A stretch of DNA of 64,000 bases from Pseudobutyrivibrio sp. 49. Lineage in GTDB: Bacteria; Bacillota; Clostridia; Lachnospirales; Lachnospiraceae. Shown here piece after piece: positions 1 to 7,026 of the stretch. Where the stretch lies: NCBI RefSeq assembly GCF_900100545.1, contig NZ_FNDP01000006.1, positions 1-64,000 on the forward strand, read 5' to 3'. The notes below the pieces were generated by a model. It saw only the letters and a list, made by a program, of their open reading frames with translations, was not told where the DNA came from and did no database searches. A program made the translations under genes and the position numbers. The first letter of the stretch is position 1. Each line of letters starts with the position of its first letter.

Positions 1-33
1 TGTTTGTGATTCAGACACTATTCAATTTTTAAG

Positions 34-81
34 CTTCAAAACCAAGGCAAAGAATACTCTTTTGCACCTTGGTTTTTGAAG
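34..81. repeat. Inverted repeat / long hairpin near the left window edge
   Basis: CTTCAAAACCAAGG (34-47) pairs with CCTTGGTTTTTGAAG (67-81), one base bulged, and the inner bases can extend the stem. It lies 3' of the relaxase gene, which reads leftward and ends at 369. It could be a factor-independent terminator or a structural site of the mobile element. No gene is visible in 1-368; this hairpin and the inverted repeat at 129-225 are what the stretch holds. Confidence 0.5.
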
Positions 82-128
82 TTGTTTTCGATTTTGGAAC
101 AACTTCAATTTATACTTCTTTTTCTTTA

Positions 129-225
129 CGAAAAAGTGTATAGACAATTTTCAAATGAAGGATCATTTTCCTTTCCCATAACATCATCTGCTGACAAACC
201 TTTGAAAATTGTCTATGCACTTTCG
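129..225. repeat. Widely spaced ~25-bp inverted repeat
   Basis: The left arm 129-155 and right arm 201-225 are reverse complements with a perfect 16-bp core (ATAGACAATTTTCAAA) and near-identical flanks, separated by about 45 bases. The arms are long and the spacer has no coding signal. Possible roles are a single-strand origin or recombination/transfer site of the mobile element, or a remnant terminal repeat. The sequence does not decide between these. Confidence 0.5.
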
Positions 226-368
226 TATATGCGATATAAAATAAAGTGCTAATAATACCCCAAATAATTCGACTGATACTATACTGCTATCACTAAACAG
301 CCTCATTTAATCTGAAGGTTGGAGCTTCAATTAATTTGACGAACAACACCTATTGCACTATCAGTTAT

Positions 369-1448
369 TCATCTCTCAGGTCTTAGATTATTCCTATTAA
401 GATTTGGACTTTGCTGCTCCTTCCTCTGATCAACTATCGTCTGGCTTTCTCTTAGCTTTTGCAAAATGCTTGTTTTAGCCTTTTCAGCTACCTCAGGCTT
501 CTTGGTCTTATCCCACCATTCCTTGAATGTTCTGAAGGCTTTCGAGACTAGTTTTCCCAGTGTGGTCTTAGGATTTTCGAGTGTTGCGTATCTCATGAAT
601 TCCTTTTTCATTTCTGTATTTACCACTGAGTCCACATATTGGTTAACTGTGCTTTCAATGTCCTCCTTCATTTCTTTAGCCGTTCCGTCCAGAGCTTCAA
701 TCTGTGTCTCCTTCTCCTGGCACTTATCTTCCAGCTTTTCATATTCTTGCTGCTTTAGCCTTAAGTAGAATTCTTTTGAGAAGTCGCTATTCCTTCCTTT
801 TTCCTTTGGCTTTAAGGTTTCATCTCCAAAGATCTCCGGGTGGTCTTTCATCTGATGCTCTACAAAATCGTGCATTAGATCTTGTATTTTTTCTAGTCTC
901 TCCTGATCAAACACTTTTGTTTTTGCCACCTGTTTGCTTAGTCCTCGTTTGTATCCTGTTGCTACCGGAACTCCTACTACGTGCATATGAGGTGAATCCT
1001 CATCCAAGTGTGTTACCGCCGATGCGATTTTGAATTCCGGAACTATCTCTTTTACATATTCAAGCTGTTCTCTCAAGAGTGGCTTCATTGCATTCCACTG
1101 CTCTCTCGTCTTATCTGCCCAGAATTCCTTATCCCCTACTTGGAGAATTACCTCCGTAGCCACATCGTTCTTTTTGCTTTCAGATACATACTCCAGATAG
1201 TCATGAATCTGTCTGTCACTTCTTTTACCTTTGTTGTATTCCGCAAGTGCCTCAGAGAATTCCCTTTCATAAATCTCTTTTACATCATCGAGAATATTTA
1301 CTTCACTCCCGACTTCCACTTCGATCATTTCTTCGTTATACTCTTCGCTTTGAAATAATCGAAGATTGTGTTTGCTCACCGAAACCACATCTCGCGTTTT
1401 AGTGAGCGAATGCTTCTTACATGAAATGTGAAATGTCACTGTTATCAT
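369..1448 (-). CDS. MobV/Pre-type relaxase (mobilization protein)
   Basis: A 359-residue Mob/Pre family relaxase, the enzyme that nicks oriT of a mobilizable plasmid or element and pilots the strand during transfer by a helper conjugation system. The diagnostic metal-binding motif HLDEDSPHMH is at residues 147-156. The C-terminal third is charged and coiled-coil-like, as in the family. The start is supported by AAGGA about 9 bases before the ATG. The hairpin-rich region just upstream (1449-1651) is the natural place for its oriT. No type IV secretion genes are visible, so the element would be mobilizable rather than self-transmissible. This is inference from what is in the window, because the left end is missing. 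Confidence 0.88.
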   Translation of the reverse strand: MITVTFHISCKKHSLTKTRDVVSVSKHNLRLFQSEEYNEEMIEVEVGSEVNILDDVKEIYEREFSEALAEYNKGKRSDRQIHDYLEYVSESKKNDVATEVILQVGDKEFWADKTREQWNAMKPLLREQLEYVKEIVPEFKIASAVTHLDEDSPHMHVVGVPVATGYKRGLSKQVAKTKVFDQERLEKIQDLMHDFVEHQMKDHPEIFGDETLKPKEKGRNSDFSKEFYLRLKQQEYEKLEDKCQEKETQIEALDGTAKEMKEDIESTVNQYVDSVVNTEMKKEFMRYATLENPKTTLGKLVSKAFRTFKEWWDKTKKPEVAEKAKTSILQKLRESQTIVDQRKEQQSPNLNRNNLRPER

Positions 1449-1501
1449 AAACTAAATCCTTTCGTATTTTTTGCCGCCGGCAGGCCCCTCGGAGAGCCCC
1501 C

Positions 1502-1630
1502 GGATAATGATGTGTAATGTCATTATCCATAGGGGGTTACCCATAACGACACGTTATGGGGAAGCTCGCTCCGCTCGCCTGCCAAACCATTCATTCCTTG
1601 GCTGATTATTACCGGAGCGTGTCACGCTCC
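1502..1630. other. Candidate origin of transfer (oriT) with three perfect hairpins
   Basis: Directly upstream of the relaxase gene are three perfect inverted repeats: GGATAATGA/TCATTATCC (1502-1510, 1520-1528; 9-base loop), CCCATAACG/CGTTATGGG (1540-1548, 1552-1560; 3-base loop) and GGAGCGTG/CACGCTCC (1614-1621, 1623-1630; 1-base centre). MobV nic sites lie in an inverted repeat next to the mob gene, which fits this position. The first loop (TGTGTAATG) has the GTGT flavour of pMV158-type sites, but I do not claim a nic base. None of the hairpins has a U-tract on the minus strand, so terminators are less likely. Confidence 0.5.
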
Positions 1631-1651
1631 CGTTCAATCCATCAAGGGAAA

Positions 1652-1885
1652 TCACCATCTAAAATCCCTGTGCATTCCCACCATATCGAGGTAGTCCTGA
1701 CGAGCTTTTTCCTTCTCCTCTTCTGTGGGTGCTGTCTTGAACTTTGAATAGATTTCATGCCTTGCTAGTTTTTCCATCTTGTCTTCAAGTTCTTTTTTGA
1801 TCAGATCAGTATCTTCATCAAACTCAAAGACCAATAATCGTACCAGCCTTATAAATAATTCCTGTGATATCTGTACGTTTTTCAT
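1652..1885 (-). CDS. Small conserved mobile-element protein, unknown function
   Basis: A 77-residue protein starting MKNVQISQELF and ending HRDFRW, with an acidic, helical middle (KKELEDKMEKLARHEIYSKFKT). A longer frame opens at 1912, but AAGGG sits about 8 bases before the ATG at 1885, so I use that start. From memory, this family recurs in integrative elements of Clostridia and is sometimes mislabelled complexin-2; the name has no functional meaning here. It lies between the relaxase and the replication ATPase. A helper or regulatory role in mobilization or replication is possible but not shown. Confidence 0.7.
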   Translation of the reverse strand: MKNVQISQELFIRLVRLLVFEFDEDTDLIKKELEDKMEKLARHEIYSKFKTAPTEEEKEKARQDYLDMVGMHRDFRW

Positions 1886-1903
1886 TCGTCCCTTTCTTCT
1901 AGT

Positions 1904-1983
1904 CCGCAACAATGCAGTGTCTTTATCTTTTTACAACCTTGCAATCTTAAGAGTGTAACTTCAGATAACTTACATTGTTGCGG
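1904..1983. repeat. 11-bp inverted repeat flanking the 3' side of the RepA-like gene
   Basis: CCGCAACAATG (1904-1914) and CATTGTTGCGG (1973-1983) are perfect reverse complements about 58 bases apart, in the gap between the RepA-like gene (ends 1993) and the small gene (starts 1885). They could be protein-binding sites at a replication origin or the stem of a transcript structure. There is no direct evidence for either. Confidence 0.4.
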
Positions 1984-1992
1984 TCTTGATTA

Positions 1993-2967
1993 TCATTCGT
2001 TCTCTTTCAATATCCAGTACCAAGTATTGTTGATTCTCCTGGCTTTTATTCCAAGTTCGTTTTTGGCTATTTCCAGAGTTCTTTTTGATATATCCTCTTC
2101 TTTAGCCAGTTCTACTGCCTCGTTACTTGGGATCATATTATGGTCTTCAGCCAATTCTCTCAGAAGAGCTATCGCCTTTTCCTGCTTATTTGCTTTCGGT
2201 GCAATTCCTCCGAGAACTTCGTCTGCGGTTATTTCATAATCTCCAATCCACTCGAATCCCTTTTCTGATAATCTGAAGGCCTTGGAATGTCCAAATGCTG
2301 CTAAGTTGTTCTTTATTTGGACTATTGCCCTTAGTTCCGGTTCTCCTTCTATCCTTCCTACCAGCAGGACACTTCTTGCTACTGCGTAGAAGTCAATTGA
2401 TCCCATCCCTCGATAAGCTGCCTTGTTTCCGGAAGCTTTGTTCATGTGTCCGATTAGGATGATTGCACATTTGTACTTCTCCGCCAAAGCTCCCAGCTTC
2501 TTAGTCATATCTCTTGCTTCGTTAGCTCTATTCATATCCATTCCGCCTCCGAGATATGCCTGTAGTGGATCAAGGATCAGGAGTTTTGCTCCAGTCCTTA
2601 TGATTGCCTGTTCAACTCTCTCATCTACCATTGATAGCGATTTATCACTCTCATCTATCACATGGATTTTGGAGCAGTCAGCCCCGGCACCTTCAAGTCT
2701 TGGCTTTACCGTATCAGCCAGTCCATCTTCTGCTGTCTGATATATGATGTTTATTGGTTCCTCACTCTGCAGACCTGTATCTAACGAAATTCCTTTTGAT
2801 AACTTCGCTGCTGCATTTAGTACAAAAGTTGTTTTTCCATCTCCGGGATCTCCCTGAATGATGGTAAGCTTTCCATATGGTATAAACGGATACCATAGCC
2901 AGGAAACTTCTTCAGCTTCTACATCTGACATCTGGATAAGCTTTAATTCTGGTTTGCTTGTTTCCAT
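1993..2967 (-). CDS. RepA-like AAA ATPase (DnaB/RecA-fold, AAA_25 type)
   Basis: A 324-residue P-loop ATPase with Walker A GDPGDGKTT at residues 39-47 and a hydrophobic Walker B strand LLILDPLQAYLGG in the middle. The architecture resembles the hexameric RepA/RSF1010-type helicases and the AAA_25 proteins of plasmids and integrative elements, which unwind or prepare a replication origin. The C-terminal ~70 residues look like a helical DNA-binding tail. GGAGG is well spaced before the ATG at 2967. The upstream leader carries a probable antisense RNA on the plus strand (2995-3092), typical of plasmid copy-number control. A role in replicating the excised element is inferred. Confidence 0.75.
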   Translation of the reverse strand: METSKPELKLIQMSDVEAEEVSWLWYPFIPYGKLTIIQGDPGDGKTTFVLNAAAKLSKGISLDTGLQSEEPINIIYQTAEDGLADTVKPRLEGAGADCSKIHVIDESDKSLSMVDERVEQAIIRTGAKLLILDPLQAYLGGGMDMNRANEARDMTKKLGALAEKYKCAIILIGHMNKASGNKAAYRGMGSIDFYAVARSVLLVGRIEGEPELRAIVQIKNNLAAFGHSKAFRLSEKGFEWIGDYEITADEVLGGIAPKANKQEKAIALLRELAEDHNMIPSNEAVELAKEEDISKRTLEIAKNELGIKARRINNTWYWILKENE

Positions 2968-2994
2968 TTAGATTCCTCCAATCTTATTTTTTTG

Positions 2995-3023
2995 TTGAAC
3001 TTGGCCGGAACCCTTGCTATACT
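2995..3023 (+). promoter_or_regulatory. Promoter of the antisense RNA opposite the repA leader
   Basis: TTGAAC (2995-3000), a 17-base spacer and TATACT (3018-3023) on the plus strand, opposite to the surrounding genes. The predicted start is near 3030, about 60 bases before a strong plus-strand terminator. Confidence 0.55.
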
Positions 3024-3029
3024 TTATTT

Positions 3030-3092
3030 AATCGAATTTACAAAAGCTCCGGCTTTTCATTTACTCTCTTGTTACCAGCAAGAGAGTTTTTT
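3030..3092 (+). ncRNA. Probable countertranscribed (antisense) RNA controlling repA
   Basis: From the promoter at 2995-3023, a short RNA of about 60 nt would contain a small hairpin AAAAGC/GCTTTT (3042-3047, 3052-3057) and end at a terminator: ACTCTCTTG/CAAGAGAGT (3063-3071, 3079-3087) followed by TTTTTT on the plus strand. There is no plus-strand gene here. The RNA is complementary to the mRNA leader between the 78-residue gene (ends 3097) and repA (starts 2967). This order matches the copG-RNAII-repB arrangement of pMV158-type plasmids, where such RNAs block Rep synthesis. That parallel is inference. Confidence 0.55.
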
Positions 3093-3096
3093 CATT

Positions 3097-3333
3097 TTAG
3101 ACTGCTTCTGGACTAAAGTATCCAATCTCTTCCCACACCTTTCTGTCTGGACAATAGTAGTTGTATTCACTCGAATTCTCTTTCTTCATGGCATATCCAA
3201 ATTTGAATATTCCCTGTTGGATCCCAATTCTTACAAACTGCGCATCTTTGTGCATTGCCTCAGCGACCTCGGTTATAGGAACATTTCTACCGGTAAATCT
3301 TGGCAGTTCTACATATAACTTTTTGTCTTCCAT
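3097..3333 (-). CDS. Small DNA-binding-like protein (excisionase or copy-control regulator)
   Basis: A 78-residue protein. Its central VPITEVAEAMHKDAQFVR segment looks like a helix-turn-helix, with a C-terminal aromatic region ending CPDRKVWEEIGYF. GGAGG precedes the ATG at 3333. It is the first gene of the leftward operon into repA and is divergent from the XRE repressor across an operator-like region. Such small winged or HTH proteins in integrative elements are often excisionases (recombination directionality factors) or replication regulators. The sequence alone does not decide. Confidence 0.55.
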   Translation of the reverse strand: MEDKKLYVELPRFTGRNVPITEVAEAMHKDAQFVRIGIQQGIFKFGYAMKKENSSEYNYYCPDRKVWEEIGYFSPEAV

Positions 3334-3360
3334 ATTTTTTTCACCTCCTCCCGTCTAAAA

Positions 3361-3463
3361 TACGAATTGTCAGTTCGTATTTTGATAATACGTCTTAATA
3401 ATTCATTTATCAATATATAATATGTATTCTTAATTCGTATTACGCTCTTGCAATTCGTATTAC
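3361..3463. promoter_or_regulatory. Repeated operator-like sites in the XRE divergent control region
   Basis: The 164-base gap between the divergent genes has four copies of the half-site TTCGTA: an inverted pair TACGAA (3361-3366) and TTCGTA (3374-3379), and two direct copies within AATTCGTATTAC (3432-3443 and 3452-3463), exactly 20 bases apart. This is a typical layout for binding by the adjacent XRE repressor controlling both its own gene and the leftward repA operon. Confidence 0.6.
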
Positions 3464-3497
3464 TACATGTTACAATTCACACAAGGAGGTCAGTACG

Positions 3498-4022
3498 ATG
3501 AATAATGAATATGATATTGGAAATAGAATTAAGCAGGCCCGCAAAGCTCAGCACCTCAGTCAGACTGAACTGGCTAACAGGCTAGGCAAAACTATGCGTA
3601 CCGTACAGAAATATGAAAGCGGTGAAATTGAACCTTCAATAGGTATACTGAATGAGATCGCAAATATTCTTAATATCTCCCCGGCAGAACTTATTGGATA
3701 TCAGAAGAAGAACATCACTTTAGATACTCTCTCAGATGTCCTCTATGTTCTAAACGAATTAAATAAAAAAGCAGGTCTTCACTTCAATATAGACGTAAAT
3801 CGCCCGCCAAAAACTGAAGAGTGGAGCTGTAGCCTTAAATTCATGGGAAACGATGAAATAGCAGATAATAACGCAGATCTCTGCCTTTTTCTGGAAAGAT
3901 ACGCAGATGAACGAGAAAGCCTAGAACAAGGCCTATCAAATGAAGATAGATTTAATCACTGGTTCGAAACAGAGCTGGCATACTACGCAAATGTAGCATT
4001 ACCAGATAAGAAAGGTGATTAA
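3498..4022 (+). CDS. XRE-family helix-turn-helix transcriptional repressor
   Basis: A 174-residue regulator with an N-terminal cro/C1-type HTH (residues about 8-62: IKQARKAQHLSQTELANRLG followed by the recognition helix and YESGEIEPS). Its C-terminal ~90 acidic residues are not recognised and may be a dimerization or ligand domain. AAGGAGG precedes the ATG. It is divergent from the leftward replication/mobilization genes and upstream of the integrase, so it probably represses excision and transfer genes through the TTCGTA sites at 3361-3463. Confidence 0.85.
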   Translation: MNNEYDIGNRIKQARKAQHLSQTELANRLGKTMRTVQKYESGEIEPSIGILNEIANILNISPAELIGYQKKNITLDTLSDVLYVLNELNKKAGLHFNIDVNRPPKTEEWSCSLKFMGNDEIADNNADLCLFLERYADERESLEQGLSNEDRFNHWFETELAYYANVALPDKKGD

Positions 4023-4075
4023 GGGTTATACCCTTTTTCATAAATAACCTGAGCATCAAAGGAGGTCGATATTAT

Positions 4076-5128
4076 TTGAAATTACCAAACGGATATGGAA
4101 GTGTAATGAAAATGTCCGGAAAACGCAGAAAACCCTATATGGTAAGAGTAACCACCGGATGGACTATTGATCCGGAAAAAGGTACAAAAAAGCAGACGTA
4201 CAATGTCATAGGATATGCAGAAACCAAGCAGGAAGGCTTACAAATGCTATCAGATTATCATCAGAATCCATTTGATACAAAAGCAGCCAAAATGACATTC
4301 ACAGACGTATATAATGCCTGGTCTGAAGCAAAGTATCCTACCATCTCTAACTCCAACGTACATGGGTATACAGCCTCATATAACGTATGTGGCACCCTTT
4401 ACAACAAAACTTTTAGAGATATAAGGCTGGCAGAGCTTCAGAATGTCATTGATACCTGCGGAAAGAATTATCCTACACTCCGTAAGATCAAAGTCCTTTT
4501 CAATCAGCTTTACGATTATGCCCTTAAGAACGATATCTGTAACAAGGACTATTCCGAATTTGTAGATATCCTCAAGTATAAGGACAAAAATCCAAATAAG
4601 GTTGAGAGAGATATCTTTTCAAAAGCTGAGATTGACAGGATATGGGAACTCAAGGATAATCCGTTCTACCAGACAGTACTGATGCTGATTTACAACGGCT
4701 GTAGAATATCTGAACTACTGGATTTGGAAAAGAAAAATGTTCATCTTGAAGAACAGTATTTCGATGTGATACTAAGTAAGACTGAAAATGGTATCAGAAA
4801 GGTTCCTATAGCAGATAAGGTTCTACCATTCTACAAAGCCTGGTATGAATCCTCTGACTGTGAATACCTTCTTCACACAGATGACAACAAAAAATTCACC
4901 TACAGGAACTATAAAGACAGCTACTGGACACCACTAATAGAAAACCTTGGTATGGAGCATAATCCTCATGATACAAGGCACACCTGCATATCAATGCTGG
5001 CAGAAGCTCATGTGGATCCTACAATGATAAAGAAGATCGTAGGACACTCCGGAGCAATGTCTCTGACCGAGAAAGTGTACACACACTTGGATATACAATC
5101 CCTTGTAGAAGCCATTAACAAAATTTGA
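4076..5128 (+). CDS. Tyrosine recombinase / phage-type integrase of the mobile element
   Basis: A 350-residue site-specific recombinase. The catalytic set is complete: Arg210 (NGCRISELL), His298 and Arg301 (HDTRHT), His324 (IVGHSG) and the nucleophile Tyr335 (VYTHLD). Residues 70-165 form the SAM-like core-binding domain, and the N-terminal ~60 residues an AP2-like arm-binding domain. The start is TTG at 4076, preceded by GGAGG at good spacing. The gene is the last one before the chromosomal rpsI terminator, with three tandem 11-mers just after it, as expected at an element end. Confidence 0.92.
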   Translation: MKLPNGYGSVMKMSGKRRKPYMVRVTTGWTIDPEKGTKKQTYNVIGYAETKQEGLQMLSDYHQNPFDTKAAKMTFTDVYNAWSEAKYPTISNSNVHGYTASYNVCGTLYNKTFRDIRLAELQNVIDTCGKNYPTLRKIKVLFNQLYDYALKNDICNKDYSEFVDILKYKDKNPNKVERDIFSKAEIDRIWELKDNPFYQTVLMLIYNGCRISELLDLEKKNVHLEEQYFDVILSKTENGIRKVPIADKVLPFYKAWYESSDCEYLLHTDDNKKFTYRNYKDSYWTPLIENLGMEHNPHDTRHTCISMLAEAHVDPTMIKKIVGHSGAMSLTEKVYTHLDIQSLVEAINKI

Positions 5129-5142
5129 TAGATGAGAATTTT

Positions 5143-5175
5143 GCTGTCTACCTGCTGTTTACTCGCTGTTTACGG
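5143..5175. repeat. Three tandem 11-bp repeats at the integrase end
   Basis: GCTGTCTACCT, GCTGTTTACTC and GCTGTTTACGG lie head to tail at 5143-5153, 5154-5164 and 5165-5175, in phase with the DNA helix. They lie between the integrase stop and the rpsI terminator. Arm-type integrase sites next to the attachment site are the likely role. The exact crossover cannot be placed, because the other end is outside the window. Confidence 0.5.
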
Positions 5176-5227
5176 TAAAAAATTTTCTGCGTTTCACCAC
5201 AACTGAATACAATTATAGATAAAAGAA

Positions 5228-5258
5228 AAACCCCAGAAACACTGAGTTTCTGAGGTTT
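5228..5258 (-). terminator. Terminator of rplM-rpsI
   Basis: A 13-bp stem (5228-5240 with 5246-5258, one G-U pair) and a 5-base loop, followed on the minus strand by TTTTCTTTTATC. It lies 27 bases after the rpsI stop and marks the chromosome side of the element junction. Confidence 0.85.
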
Positions 5259-5284
5259 GTAAATTCTTTTTGAATCTCGAAAGA

Positions 5285-5683
5285 TTATCTCTTTGAGAAC
5301 TGAGGTGCGCGACGAGCAGCCTTTAAGCCGTACTTCTTACGCTCCTTCATACGTGGATCTCTTGTGAGGAATCCTGCAGCCTTAAGTGTAGGTCTGTACT
5401 CAGCATCTACCTCAAGGAGTGCACGTGAGATACCGTGTCTGATAGCACCAGCCTGGCCAGTGTATCCGCCACCCTTAACGTTAACGATAACGTCAAACTT
5501 CTCTACAGTACCTGTAGCTACAAGTGGCTGACGAACAACTACCTTTAATGTCTCAAGACCAAGGTACTCGTCGATATCTCTCTTATTTATTGTGATCTTA
5601 CCTGTGCCAGGTACAAGATATACTCTAGCAACTGAAGACTTTCTTCTACCAGTTCCGTAATACTTTGTTGTATTCTTAGCCAT
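5285..5683 (-). CDS. rpsI: 30S ribosomal protein S9
   Basis: A 132-residue ribosomal protein of the small subunit. It has the N-terminal [16 protein letters not shown] motif and the conserved basic C-terminal tail ending APQFSKR, which reaches toward P-site tRNA. It is full length for the family and lies 13 bases after rplM, the universal gene pair. GGAGG precedes the ATG. The mobile element lies just beyond its terminator and leaves the gene intact. Confidence 0.98.
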   Translation of the reverse strand: MAKNTTKYYGTGRRKSSVARVYLVPGTGKITINKRDIDEYLGLETLKVVVRQPLVATGTVEKFDVIVNVKGGGYTGQAGAIRHGISRALLEVDAEYRPTLKAAGFLTRDPRMKERKKYGLKAARRAPQFSKR

Positions 5684-5696
5684 GATCTACCTCCTA

Positions 5697-6125
5697 TTAA
5701 AATGTAAGCACTTCTGGCTTCTGTGCCTGCTGCTTATGATCTGGTCCAGCGTAAACGAAAAGCTTTGTGTACATCTGACGACCAAGTGGTCCCTTTGGAA
5801 GCATGCCCTTAACAGCGTGCTCGATAACTCTGTCAGGGTGTGTGTTGAGCATCTCACGAAGAGTTGTCTCCTTCATACCACCAACATAGTCTGAGTGATG
5901 ATAGTAGATCTTCTGATCAAGCTTCTTACCTGTAACCTTAATCTTCTCTGCATTAACTACGATAACATAGTCACCACAATCAGCGTGTGGAGTGAAGACT
6001 GGCTTATTCTTACCTCTTAAAACCTTTGCAACTTCTGCACAAAGACGACCAAGTGTCTGTCCCTCTGCGTCAACTACATACCACTTTCTCTCAATCTGAG
6101 ATGGGTTTGGCATATAAGTATTCAT
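5697..6125 (-). CDS. rplM: 50S ribosomal protein L13
   Basis: A 142-residue large-subunit protein with the family signature [17 protein letters not shown] near the N-terminus and [20 protein letters not shown] in the C-terminal half. It is the first gene of the rplM-rpsI operon. The leader and promoter upstream (6126-6285) show it is transcribed separately from truA, whose stop is at 6288. Confidence 0.98.
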   Translation of the reverse strand: MNTYMPNPSQIERKWYVVDAEGQTLGRLCAEVAKVLRGKNKPVFTPHADCGDYVIVVNAEKIKVTGKKLDQKIYYHHSDYVGGMKETTLREMLNTHPDRVIEHAVKGMLPKGPLGRQMYTKLFVYAGPDHKQQAQKPEVLTF

Positions 6126-6285
6126 TGAGAATTCCTCCTTAAATAAATCTTAAAAAAGCTCCAAGAAAGTGATGTCCGGGCACTGTCTCGGAAAGTTATA
6201 GTAAAACTCATCTCCGGGCTAACAGAAATAAGTTACCTTACTACATCAGCCGTTATAGTATACAATACGAATTGGCTTTCGTCAA
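6126..6285 (-). promoter_or_regulatory. rplM-rpsI promoter and ~120-nt leader
   Basis: On the minus strand TTGACG (6280-6285), 17 bases and TATACT (6257-6262) form a near-consensus promoter immediately after truA. The resulting leader is about 120 nt long and contains a repeated GCCCGGA (within 6170-6225) able to form local structure. Firmicute rplM genes often carry an L13 autoregulatory leader. This position fits, but I did not match the consensus. Confidence 0.7.
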
Positions 6286-6287
6286 CA

Positions 6288-7025
6288 TCAAATATCGTAT
6301 TCTATACCTATCATTGTAAGTCCATGAGCTGGGGCTGTTGGGCCTGCTAATTCACGGTCTCGTCCGCGAAGAATTTCAAGCATGTACATTGGTTCCATCT
6401 CGCCTGATCCCACCTTAATAAGTGTACCTGCAATGATACGAACCATATTGTAAAGGAAGCCGTCACCTGTAAGGCGAATGTGGATAACATCATCTTCCTT
6501 ATAAACCTTTGCTGTATAAATGGTGCGGACACGGGATTTAACCTGTGCCTTTACTGATGAGAGTGATGTGAAATCGTGCTGTCCAATAAGGTAGGCAGCT
6601 GCCTCGTTCATCTTTTCCACATCCAAATCATAGTAATAGTGGAAAGTATCCTTACGTTTTGTAGGATCTGGCATTTTACGATTCAAAATCTTATATTCAT
6701 AAGTCTTGCGACATGGTGTGTATCTTGGATGAAAATCATCCTCCACCTGGCATGAATATTGAACCACAATGTCATCCGGCAAACGCTGATTTAAAGCGAA
6801 GCTGATTTTGTCAGCTGGCATACGACTTGTAGTGTCAAATACTGCCACATTTCCAAGAGAATGAACACCAGCATCTGTTCTGCTGGCTCCCATAATAGAT
6901 ATAGGCTCCTGCAAAAGATCTGTAAGAGCCTCGTTTAATTTCTGTTCAATTGTCACTCCGTTTGGCTGAATCTGCCAACCAGAATAGTTTGACCCATCAT
7001 AGGCCACAACAATCATTACTCGCAT
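6288..7025 (-). CDS. truA: tRNA pseudouridine(38-40) synthase TruA
   Basis: A 245-residue enzyme that isomerises uridines 38-40 in the tRNA anticodon arm. The catalytic aspartate is in GASRTDAGVHS near residue 53, and the conserved C-terminal FLYNMVRIIAGTL motif is present. It is full length. The start lies 1 base after the ecfT stop, so the two are translationally close and one transcript. The order ecf-truA-rplM-rpsI is the classic Firmicute arrangement. Confidence 0.96.
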   Translation of the reverse strand: MRVMIVVAYDGSNYSGWQIQPNGVTIEQKLNEALTDLLQEPISIMGASRTDAGVHSLGNVAVFDTTSRMPADKISFALNQRLPDDIVVQYSCQVEDDFHPRYTPCRKTYEYKILNRKMPDPTKRKDTFHYYYDLDVEKMNEAAAYLIGQHDFTSLSSVKAQVKSRVRTIYTAKVYKEDDVIHIRLTGDGFLYNMVRIIAGTLIKVGSGEMEPMYMLEILRGRDRELAGPTAPAHGLTMIGIEYDI

Positions 7026-7026
7026 A

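Noticed and set aside
1-368. Left attachment site of the element
   Set aside because: I looked for a copy of the sequence around 5129-5300 and saw none. The left boundary is probably outside the window.
466-1358. Plus-strand frames over the relaxase gene
   Set aside because: No start signals and no recognisable domains; they are shadows of the minus-strand relaxase with its HLDEDSPHMH motif.
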